NCBI GenBank assembly: GCA_963780045.1
Contig: CAVZZZ010000001.1
Coordinates: 5,022,001 to 5,086,000 of the forward strand
Direction of reading: 5' to 3'
DNA: 64,000 nt
From: JANXQG01 sp963780045
GTDB taxonomy: Bacteria; Planctomycetota; Planctomycetia; Pirellulales; Thermoguttaceae
In this document: piece by piece, positions 7,364 through 14,827 of the stretch
How the letters are laid out: each line of letters begins with the position of its first letter
How positions within the stretch are numbered: position 1 is the stretch's first letter
Notes under the pieces: generated by a model
Told to the model about the DNA's origin: nothing
The model's input: the letters and a program-made list of their open reading frames with translations, nothing else
The model's database searches: none
Position numbers and translations under genes: made by a program

Positions 7364-8269
7364 CTACTCTCCATCGGGGAACCGCAGCTTCAGCACGAAA
7401 GCCTCCCACTCCTTTTGGAACTTGCCCATGTCATCGCACCGCAGCACTGCCTTCAAAGTCTTATAGCCCGTTGGATCGTTCGTGCGGTTCGCCAAGAACT
7501 GGCGATAGTATTGCCGCAGCAATCCTTGTTCCTGCAAATAGTAGCAGAGGTAACGGGCCTGAGCGTAGTTTGTGCCGCGGTCTTTCTCGTAGAACTCCGT
7601 GTCGGTCGTGTGGCAGAGCGTTTCGAACGAAGGCAGTTTTCCCTTGGGAATCGCCTTTTGCAAGCCCGGCAAGCGCCAATTGGTATAGCCGTGTATCTCG
7701 CCGTCCACCTCGCCTGATTGCTCGTAGAGCGAGCCGAGCCCTTCGTTAAACCAGGCAGGACAATGGGGGAAATTGGCTGCCACGAACGGATGCACGATTT
7801 CGTGTACGAGCGTGCCGCCGCCGGTGGAAATATTCATCACCAGGGCCTTGTCCCGCTCGGAGAAGTAGCCATACGGCGTGTCGGGCGTCGTGCCGAACAG
7901 CTTCGTCGCGTTTTTTTCGTAGCTATCCTTGTCTTTGAAAAGCCAGATGTCGAGGATTTGCTTGGGGTCGCGAGCGAAGTACGCCCTTTTCAGCTTCGTA
8001 ACGGCCCATTTCACGGTTTTGTCGGCGCGCTGGCGCACGTGCTGGGGCGATTCGTCGCCAATCACCACAAACGGCGGGGTAACAACTACGGTAAAGTCGT
8101 GCGACGGCAGCTTCTTCCGCAAATTTGCGATGTGGGATGCGAATTCAGCGTCCGTGAAGCCGCTGCTGCGACTCGGCTGCTCGACTTCACTGCCAAGGGA
8201 TGACGCCCCCGACAGAAAAACTGAGAGAATCGTAAAAGATTTTATCCATCGCAAGAGAGTCGTATACAT
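7364..8269 (-). CDS. Exported HExxH zinc peptidase (peptidase MA-like)
   Basis: The start chosen at 8269 has GTGAGG seven bases upstream and yields a clean signal peptide (LLRWIKSFTILSVFLSGASS); a start at 8293 is also open. The catalytic region is GGGTLVHEIVHPFV (HEIVH, two zinc ligands and the base) followed by WFNEGLGSLYE, whose Glu is the third ligand of gluzincins. Upstream, FVVIGDESPQHVRQRADKTVKWAV is the typical entry to DUF1570/peptidase-MA-like domains of planctomycetes. About 300 residues, probably periplasmic or lipoprotein-free secreted; substrate unknown. Confidence 0.8.
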   Translation of the reverse strand: MYTTLLRWIKSFTILSVFLSGASSLGSEVEQPSRSSGFTDAEFASHIANLRKKLPSHDFTVVVTPPFVVIGDESPQHVRQRADKTVKWAVTKLKRAYFARDPKQILDIWLFKDKDSYEKNATKLFGTTPDTPYGYFSERDKALVMNISTGGGTLVHEIVHPFVAANFPHCPAWFNEGLGSLYEQSGEVDGEIHGYTNWRLPGLQKAIPKGKLPSFETLCHTTDTEFYEKDRGTNYAQARYLCYYLQEQGLLRQYYRQFLANRTNDPTGYKTLKAVLRCDDMGKFQKEWEAFVLKLRFPDGE

Positions 8270-8282
8270 GGAATACCTCACA

Positions 8283-8319
8283 AGAGTGTTCAATTTCGCA
8301 AAGAGTGTTCAATTTTGCT
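8283..8319. promoter_or_regulatory. Tandem direct repeat in the peptidase promoter region
   Basis: AAGAGTGTTCAATTTCGC and AAGAGTGTTCAATTTTGC lie head to tail with an 18-base period immediately upstream of the peptidase start. Tandem direct repeats at this position often bind a regulator; none is identified. Confidence 0.4.
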
Positions 8320-8333
8320 GTAGCGAAATAGAA

Positions 8334-8379
8334 CAGGCGGGTCACGTTTCGTTCGGGCTGCGAAACCATGACCCGCCTG
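8334..8379. terminator. Strong two-part hairpin
   Basis: CAGGCGGGTCA and TGACCCGCCTG form a perfect 11-bp stem, and inside it GTTTCG pairs with CGAAAC. On the minus strand it would sit in the region just before the peptidase transcript; on the plus strand it could end incoming transcription. It may also be an attenuator or protein-binding site. Confidence 0.55.
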
Positions 8380-8884
8380 ACTTTGAAGGAAAGCTTTTCC
8401 TGTGCGATCGAAGCTTGGGAAGACAATTCCCGCAAGGGAACGCTTTCTTCGCATCTTACCGCAAGCAATTTAAGCTTTAGCCCAAGGGTGTTGCGTGGGA
8501 CTCCATACCGGAAGGGGATTTGGCGACCTCCTGATTTCCCTTGGGTTTGCGCGATTGCCAGCGCTCCTTCGATGCCTCTTAGGAAGCCGAATCCGCGCCT
8601 GCATTGAGCTGTTCCGCACTCAATGTCGCGGCGTTTTTCCGGCTTCCTGTTTCGTCCGGCCCCAACTGCGGCGTGGCCTCTTCTCTGTCAGCCAGCCCCG
8701 TCGGCGCGTGCGAGCGAGGAAATCGCCGCATTGGGAAGCAAGCGGCGTGCCAATCCGCTGGAGACATCGCTTTAGCCGGCTCGTGTGCGGCAGGCAGAAG
8801 CTTTTGCTTCAGCGCAAGCGTACCTTCCAGCCCGTTGACTTCCGCCTTGGTAAGTGGCAGAATTGATCCCTTGACCCGCATTTT
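8380..8884. other. 500-bp region before tRNA-Val with no supported gene
   Basis: Open frames of up to 100 codons exist on both strands (for example 8579-8881 minus), but none has a ribosome binding site, a recognisable motif or consistent codon pattern. I see no repeats or att-like duplications of the tRNA end. Confidence 0.4.
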
Positions 8885-8958
8885 GGGCGATTAGCTCAGT
8901 TGGTTAGAGCACCAGCTCGACAAGCTGGGGGTCACAGGTTCGAGTCCCGTATCGCCCA
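8885..8958 (+). tRNA. tRNA-Val (GAC)
   Basis: A complete 74-base cloverleaf. The acceptor stem GGGCGAT pairs with ATCGCCC. The D-arm is GCTCAGTTGGTTAGAGC, the anticodon stem CCAGC/GCTGG has a seven-base loop TCGACAA (anticodon GAC), and the T-arm contains GTTCGAGTC. CCA is not encoded. No integrase or repeated tRNA end is nearby, so it is not an occupied integration site as far as visible. Confidence 0.97.
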
Positions 8959-9042
8959 CTTGATTATAAATATTGCCGAATCCTTGGGTATACGACGGAA
9001 GCGTGCTGCACCTACTCGTCTCCGGCGGCCAACTTTACGACA

Positions 9043-10307
9043 ATGCGCAAGTGTCTTTCCCTTGCGAAACATTCGATCGGCTTCGGCGACCGTTTCGCGC
9101 ATCAGGCGCAGGCGCAGTTGCGCCCTGCGTGATGGCGGCGGAGCAAGGCGTCCACGTAGTGCCCGTCTGGAATAAATCGAACCGCGAACATGTCACCATC
9201 GGGTCGGCGCCTTCCAGCACGCGAGCTGCGGCCGATGCCGCCGTGACCGCCTTGGGCTGGAAGCAACCGTACCACGTAGACGCCGATCACATCCGCTTGG
9301 ACACGGTGGACTGGTTCCTTGCTTCTTCGGATTTTTATACCATCGACGTCGCCGACATGATCGGCAAGCCGGCCGACCCGGCGGCAGTGCAAGCGTTCGC
9401 CGACCGGCACGCCGAGCTTTCCGGACGGATAACGATCCCCGGCATCGCGCGGCCGATCGAATTTGCACGGGCGGACCTGGAGCGGACCGCCGGCAAGTAC
9501 CTCCTGGCCGTGCAGGATGCGGCCAAAGTCTATCGCCATATCTGCCGGGCCAAGGGGGAAGGCGCGTTCATCACCGAGGTCTCGATGGACGAGACCGATG
9601 CCCCGCAAACGCCGCCGGAATTGCTCCTCATCCTCGCGGCCCTGGCCGACGAGGGCGTGCCGCTGCAAACCATTGCGCCAAAGTTTACCGGGCAATTCAA
9701 CAAGGGTGTGGATTACGTCGGCGACGTCGCTCAGTTCGCGCAGGAGTTCGCGGACGACCTGGCGGTTGTCGCGTTCGCGGTCGAGCGTTACCACCTGCCG
9801 CGCAACCTGAAACTCAGCATTCATTCCGGCAGCGACAAGTTCTCGATCTACCGGCCCGTCCGCCGGGCTTTGGCCCGTTTCAACGCCGGCGTCCACGTCA
9901 AGACCGCCGGCACGAACTGGCTGGAGGAGGTAATCGGCATGGCGGAAGCGGGCGGCGACGGCCTGGCACTAGCCAAGGAGGTCTATGCCGAGGCGCTGGC
10001 CCACGTGGACGAACTGTGCGCGCCTTATGCGGCGGTCATCGCCATCGACCGCGTCAAGCTGCCGTCGGCCGCAACGGTACGCGGCTGGGGACCCGAAGAG
10101 TTCGTCTCGGCGCTGCGGCACGACCCGAGCAATCCGGCCTTCAACCCGCACCTGCGGCAATTGTTGCACGTCGGCTACAAGGTGGCGGCCAAGATCGGCG
10201 GTAGATACCTCGACGCCCTGGATAGGCACGCGGAGCCGATCGCCCGGAACGTCACGGACAATCTCTATCACCGCCACATCAAGCCCATCTTCGTGGATCG
10301 CGATTGA
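9043..10307 (+). CDS. uxaE: Tagaturonate epimerase family protein (one frameshift)
   Basis: Start MRKCLSLAKHSIGFGDRFAHQAQAQLR at 9043; one base is missing near 9120, after which the long frame continues VMAAEQGVHVVPVWNKSNREHVTIGS. Downstream landmarks of the UxaE family are VDADHI..DTVDWFLASSDFYTIDVAD, FITEVSMDETD, IAPKFTGQFNKGVDYVGD, LSIHSGSDKFSIYRPVRRAL, and HVKTAGTNWLEEVIG. The His/Glu/His-rich motifs fit the metal-dependent TIM-barrel epimerase. UxaE interconverts D-tagaturonate and D-fructuronate, linking galacturonate to the glucuronate branch. The stop is ten bases before the GH28 gene, so the two are probably co-transcribed and serve pectin use. Confidence 0.85.
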
Positions 10308-10316
10308 TCGACGCCC

Positions 10317-11678
10317 ATGAAAACACGGCGCATGAAATCACGGCGATTCGCTCGTGCCGAAAGCGCACCTCGCCGCATCATCGGGCGGTCGAAGGGCGTG
10401 CTCGCCGCGGTGTGCCTTCTGGCAACCGGATCGGTTATGGCAGGGTTGGGCCAGCCACTCATCGCCGCCGAGCCGGGAGATACAGCCGTTGTGTCCGGCG
10501 CTAAAACCTCCCTTCGCGATTTTGGGGCGGTCGGCGACGGCAAGACGCTCAACACGCATTCCCTCCAGGCCGCGATCGACCAGCTTGCGGCTCACGGTGG
10601 AGGCACGCTGGTCATTCCGAATGGCATCTTCCTCAGCGGCGCCATCTTTCTGAAGCCGGGCGTGAATATTCATTTCGACGAGGGCGCTGTGCTCAAGGGC
10701 TCGACGGAACGGAAAGACTACCCCAAGATGAAGACGCGCATCGAGGGCCATTTCGAGGAGTGGCTTCCGGCGCTCATTAATGCCGACAAGACGGACCATT
10801 TGCGCATCGACGGCGCGGGAACGTTGGACGGCAGCGGCGCGCCGTTTTGGAAGGAATTCTGGGACCGGCGCCGTGCCGATCCCAAGACCAAGAATCTCGA
10901 TGTGCCGCGGCCGAGGTTGGTTTTTGTTCAGAATTCGCAGGACGTGCAAATCAGCGGGATTACTTTCAAGGATTCCAGCTTTTGGAACCTGCACCTCTAC
11001 CGCTGCGGGAATGTGCGGATCGAGAACGCGCGGTTTGAAGTGCCGCGCGGCGTGCGGGCGCCGTGTACCGATGGCACGGATATTGATAGCTGCCACGACG
11101 TCGCCATCAGCCATTGCTCGTATAGCGTGGACGATGACTGCATCTGCTTGAAGGGTTCCAAGGGGCCGTTTGCGATGGCCGACAAGGACAGCCCGCCCGT
11201 CGAGCACATCCGGGTGAGCGAATGCACCTTCGAGCGCGGCGGCGGTGTCGTCACGGTCGGCAGCGAGGCGACACTCGTGCGCGACGTGGTGGTGGAGAAT
11301 TGCAAGGTCGTCGGCTCGATCAACGTCTTGCGGCTGAAACTGCGTCCCGACACGCCGCAGCACTATGAAGACCTGCACTACCGCGACATAAAACTCGATG
11401 GCGCTGGCACGATCGTTCAAGTGGCGCCCTGGACGCAATACTTTGATTTGAAGGGCCAGCCGCCGCCGAAATCGATAGTCCGCAACGTGACGCTGTCCGG
11501 TGTCAGCGGCACGTATGGCTCCTTCGGCGAGCTTCGCGGCAATCCTGGCCAGACCGATATCAGCGACATCACGCTAAAGGATATCGACGTCAAGCTCAGA
11601 AGGGCAAAGCTGGGCGCCGTCGACGTGAAAAACCTGAAGATGGAGAATGTCATCGTGAACGGAAAGCCGCTGCACTGA
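10317..11678 (+). CDS. Glycoside hydrolase family 28 (polygalacturonase-like), secreted
   Basis: 453 residues. The basic N-terminus and hydrophobic stretch GVLAAVCLLATGSVMAGLGQP form a signal peptide. The right-handed beta-helix begins LRDFGAVGDGKTLNTHSLQAAIDQ, the standard pectinase entry motif. GH28 active-site positions are visible as TDGTDIDSC (NTD equivalent), VDDDCICLKG (DD motif) and a modified GHG region (TVGSEATLV, His absent), so activity or specificity may be altered, as in divergent GH28 exo-enzymes. It lies directly behind uxaE and next to the CE15 gene, supporting a role in plant or algal pectin breakdown. Convergent with the CE15 gene, 18 bases apart. Confidence 0.85.
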   Translation: MKTRRMKSRRFARAESAPRRIIGRSKGVLAAVCLLATGSVMAGLGQPLIAAEPGDTAVVSGAKTSLRDFGAVGDGKTLNTHSLQAAIDQLAAHGGGTLVIPNGIFLSGAIFLKPGVNIHFDEGAVLKGSTERKDYPKMKTRIEGHFEEWLPALINADKTDHLRIDGAGTLDGSGAPFWKEFWDRRRADPKTKNLDVPRPRLVFVQNSQDVQISGITFKDSSFWNLHLYRCGNVRIENARFEVPRGVRAPCTDGTDIDSCHDVAISHCSYSVDDDCICLKGSKGPFAMADKDSPPVEHIRVSECTFERGGGVVTVGSEATLVRDVVVENCKVVGSINVLRLKLRPDTPQHYEDLHYRDIKLDGAGTIVQVAPWTQYFDLKGQPPPKSIVRNVTLSGVSGTYGSFGELRGNPGQTDISDITLKDIDVKLRRAKLGAVDVKNLKMENVIVNGKPLH

Positions 11679-11696
11679 GCGCTTCGGCAAGTGGCA

Positions 11697-12622
11697 CTAC
11701 TTCGCAACGGGTGGGGTGTGATGGAAGTGGCGGTCGGCGAAGTCGAGGTACTGTTGCCAGTCGAAGGCCATTACGTCATGCACGCCAGTGCGGCAGTGGT
11801 AAGCAATTGTTCCGCCTACCGGCCGATCGACCGGCGGCATTTCGTCGACATTCAAGCCTGGCTGGCCCAGCAGGCTGTAAACCGGTTCGGCATATTTGGC
11901 GGCAAGGAACGAACCGCGCGGATCGGCCCACTTGTCCTTGACGGCGCTAGCCACGTAAACGGGGCGGGGAGCGATTAACGCGATCAGCTCGTGGCTATCG
12001 ACGGGCAGCTCGTTTTCTTTCTCGTTGTATTTGGCGTAGCGGCGGCAAAACCAGTAAGGGAATGCCGCGACCAATTGGTGAATCCGCTCGCCGAATCGCC
12101 GCCGTGCGAGCGCAGCGCCGCCTTTGCCCGATTCGTTCGATATGACGAGGGCGAATCGCTCGTCCTGGGCCCCTGCCCAAAGCGCGGTCTTTCCCAACCG
12201 CGAGTGACCGATCAGGGCGACATGCTTGGCGTCGATCGCCGTGTCCTGCTGAAGATAGTCCAACGCACGGGAAATGCCGAAGGCCCAGGCCCCGATCGCG
12301 CCCCAGTCGTCCGCTTTGAAGACAGTCCGATCGCCATCGGGACTCAGCTTGCCGCGGAGGCCGGTCTTCCAGCCGCCGTTCCAGTCCGGCTCCAGATCGC
12401 CGTAATGTGCTCCTCGAAGAGATGGAGAAGTTCAGGACGGCGCTTGGTCCGCCACGATTCCGCATCGGTAACTTTCGTGCCGTCGGCCATCTGAAGCGGG
12501 TCAGGCAGGACATAGCTGGGCACCTTGGCTTCGTCGAAAAGGATGTCGTTGACCTGGGAGAGGGCACAGGGCGTATTCATGAGGACGAAGCAGGCGAAAA
12601 GCAGCACAAGCGGTAGTTGCAT
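11697..12622 (-). pseudogene. CE15-type glucuronoyl esterase with an internal deletion
   Basis: The N-terminus is a signal peptide (QLPLVLLFACFVLMNTPCALS) and the start of a CE15-like protein (YVLPDPLQMADGTKV, RRPELLHLFEEH). At about 12403 the sequence jumps, out of frame, to YGDLEPDWNGGW and the C-terminal two thirds: DDWGAIGAWAFGISRALDYL, GHSRLGKTALWAG (G-x-S-R-x-G-K nucleophile motif), SNESGKGG, ELPVDSHELIALIAPRPVYV, and GVHDV with the catalytic His. The usual segment of roughly 130 residues between LFEEH.YG and YYGDL is absent. Because YG occurs at both borders, a short-homology deletion is likely. A frameshift alone cannot explain it. Confidence 0.7.
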
Positions 12623-12776
12623 GGGATGGCTCCAATCGCAGTCGCCAAGGGGTATGGCGGTCCGGACAAAAAAGTCACGGCGGGTGCGGTCTGTTTTAAG
12701 ACAGCAAACCAAGTTGCTTGAATGGCGCCTCTTACGGGCTTGCAAGCGAATTCGCGGGCCTTTACGATTGAATTCC

Positions 12777-14120
12777 ATGAAATCGCAATCTCAAGATATC
12801 GGAACCGCCCTTGCCGAGCAACTGCCTCCGCTTACCACCAACGCCGCGGCCGTCGAGGCGGAACGCTGCCTGTTTTGCTATGACGCGCCTTGCACGCACG
12901 CCTGTCCGACGCATATTGACATCCCGCGTTTCATCAAGAAGATCGCCACACGCAACGTGCAGGGCGCGGCGGAAACGATCTATGCGGCGAACCTGTTGGG
13001 CGCCACATGCGCACGGGTCTGCCCGGTGCAGGAGTTGTGCGAAGGCGCCTGCGTTCTGGGCAGCGACCACAAGCCGATCGCCATCGGGCGGCTGCAGCGT
13101 TTTGCGATGGACCACGCTTCGAAACGCGGAAAGCATCCGACGGTCAAGGCTGCGCCGAGCGGCCGCTCGGTCGCGGTCATCGGGTCCGGTCCCGCCGGTC
13201 TGTCGTGCGCCGGGGAACTTGCCCTGGCCGGCCACGCGGTGACGATCTTCGAGAAACGCGAATTGCCCGGCGGCCTTTCGACCTACGGCATCATCGCGCT
13301 TCGCGAGCCCGCGGACGTAGCGTTGGAGGAAGCGCGAATGATCGAGCGCCTCGGCGTCAAGATCAAGACGGGAGTTGCATTCGGCAAGGACATCTCATTG
13401 GATGACCTGCGGCAGGAGTTCGACGCTGTCGTGCTGGCCTTCGGATTCGGCCGTACCCCGCGGCTGGGCATCGAGGGCGAAGAGGCGATCGTCGACGGCC
13501 TGGAATTCATCGAAGCGAGCAAGACGGCGCCGGAAATGATGAGCGTGGGACGCGATGTGCTCGTCATCGGCGCGGGCAACACGGCCGTCGATTGCGCGAC
13601 GATTGCCCGGCGTTTGGGCGCCCGGCGTTTTGGCGAACAGCGGACGACGATGGTCTACCGCCGCGGCGAGCGCGAGATGACCTGTTACCCGCACGAGTAC
13701 GAGTTCGCCCGCAACGAGAGCATCGAGTTTCGCTTTCTCAGCCAACCCGCGCGGGTGTTGCTAGAGGGCGGCCGGCCGGTTGGCCTGGAGTGTCTGCGCG
13801 TCGAGTTGTGCGCGGCGGACGCGTCGGGCCGCCCGGCGCCGCGCCCGGTCAAAGGCTCGGAATTCGTGCTGGCCGCGGACCAGATCGTCAAGGCCGTGGG
13901 ACAAGAGCGGCCGGTGCTTGCATTGCCGGGGCTGGAAACACGCAACGGATATTTGGTAGTGGACGCCGAATTCCGCACCAGTATTCCCGGTGTCTTTGCG
14001 ATCGGCGATTGCATCCGCAGCTCGGGGCCGGCGTCCACCGTCATGGCTGTGCAGGACGGCAAGCTGGCGGCAAAGGCGATCCATAAAGGATTGTCGGCGG
14101 GCCCGCGTGCTGCTGCATGA
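12777..14120 (+). CDS. NAD(P)-dependent FAD/Fe-S oxidoreductase, PreT/GltD-like
   Basis: 447 residues from ATG 12777. The N-terminal ferredoxin-like part has CLFCYDAPCTHACPTHIDIP and CARVCPVQELCEGAC, the two 4Fe-4S cysteine sets found in PreT (dihydropyrimidine dehydrogenase subunit) and GltD. The FAD-binding motif VAVIGSGPAGLSCAGELA (about residue 125), NAD(P)-binding VLVIGAGNTAVDCATIA (about 265) and the C-terminal FAIGDCI motif are intact. In PreT systems the partner PreA normally follows; here the next gene is an acetyltransferase overlapping by four bases, so the electron acceptor is unknown. An upstream in-frame extension has no ribosome site. Confidence 0.85.
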   Translation: MKSQSQDIGTALAEQLPPLTTNAAAVEAERCLFCYDAPCTHACPTHIDIPRFIKKIATRNVQGAAETIYAANLLGATCARVCPVQELCEGACVLGSDHKPIAIGRLQRFAMDHASKRGKHPTVKAAPSGRSVAVIGSGPAGLSCAGELALAGHAVTIFEKRELPGGLSTYGIIALREPADVALEEARMIERLGVKIKTGVAFGKDISLDDLRQEFDAVVLAFGFGRTPRLGIEGEEAIVDGLEFIEASKTAPEMMSVGRDVLVIGAGNTAVDCATIARRLGARRFGEQRTTMVYRRGEREMTCYPHEYEFARNESIEFRFLSQPARVLLEGGRPVGLECLRVELCAADASGRPAPRPVKGSEFVLAADQIVKAVGQERPVLALPGLETRNGYLVVDAEFRTSIPGVFAIGDCIRSSGPASTVMAVQDGKLAAKAIHKGLSAGPRAAA

Positions 14121-14629
14121 ACCACGTCCTCACGAAAACAACTTATCTGGAAATGTTTGCTCCGCCGGCGACAGTGCTTGACGCGCCGCCGATCGATGGC
14201 ACCCGGATCGAGCGGCTACATGCGCCAACGGTCAACGATTATCGTTTCCTGTACAACGGCGTCGGCCTGATGTACCAGTGGGTTAACCGCAACCTCATGC
14301 CGGACGATGAACTGGCGCGGATAGTCCGGGACGAATTGGTCGAAATCGACGTGCTCTGCGTCGGCGAACAGACGGCAGGGTACGTGGAGTTGGACCGCCG
14401 CAGATCGGACGAGATCGAGATCGCTTACTTCGGGCTGTTTTCCGATTTCATCGGCTGGGGACTGGGAAAGTACTTTCTGTCGTGGGCGGTCAACCGAGCA
14501 TGGTCATTTGGACCGCGGCGGGTCTGGGTCCACACGTGCGACTTGGACCACCCCGCCGCCTTGCCAAACTACTTGCGAGCGGGCTTTTCAATCTATGACG
14601 AAAGGATCGTGGAACAAGTAGTTTTGTAG
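14117..14629 (+). CDS. GNAT family N-acetyltransferase
   Basis: 170 residues. ATG overlaps the TGA of the flavoprotein gene (ATGA), indicating translational coupling. The AcCoA-binding region is in the middle to C-terminal half: EIEIAYFGLFSDFIGWGLGKYFLSWAVNRAW, then RVWVHTCDLDHPAALPNYLRAGFSIYD, the standard GNAT motif A and B ending. The N-terminus (ERLHAPTVNDYRFLYNGVGLMYQWVNRNLM) is shared with a planctomycete/proteobacterial GNAT subgroup. Substrate unknown. Confidence 0.85.
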   Translation: MNHVLTKTTYLEMFAPPATVLDAPPIDGTRIERLHAPTVNDYRFLYNGVGLMYQWVNRNLMPDDELARIVRDELVEIDVLCVGEQTAGYVELDRRRSDEIEIAYFGLFSDFIGWGLGKYFLSWAVNRAWSFGPRRVWVHTCDLDHPAALPNYLRAGFSIYDERIVEQVVL

Positions 14630-14631
14630 GA

Positions 14632-14697
14632 ATCTCGGCGAAGCGAGATGAGTACGTATAGGCATTTCGGAGGGGCGAAATAAGTACGTAGGCAAGA
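14632..14697. repeat. Two tandem hairpin units with an AGTACGTA tail
   Basis: ATCTCG-gcgaag-CGAGAT followed by GAGTACGTATAGGC, then ATTTCG-gagggg-CGAAAT followed by AAGTACGTAGGC. Stem bases differ between units but remain complementary, while the tail is conserved, so the units look like members of a repeat family under pairing constraint. They lie after the acetyltransferase stop and before the giant gene. Confidence 0.6.
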
Positions 14698-14827
14698 TTT
14701 TCTCGCTTTTTTGCTTTCCCTGGGGACGAACTTGCCTTACAATTGCCATTTGTTTGTCGGGCAAGTTCATCGTTGTACGCATGTCGCAGCGCAAAGGGGC
14801 CGTTGCGCCCAGCGGCAGGAGGACTTC

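Noticed and set aside
8604..8894. Open frames on both strands before the tRNA
   Set aside because: No ribosome site, no recognised motif, and one overlaps the tRNA.
8885..8958. tRNA-Val as integration site of a genomic island
   Set aside because: No integrase and no second copy of the tRNA 3' end within the window.
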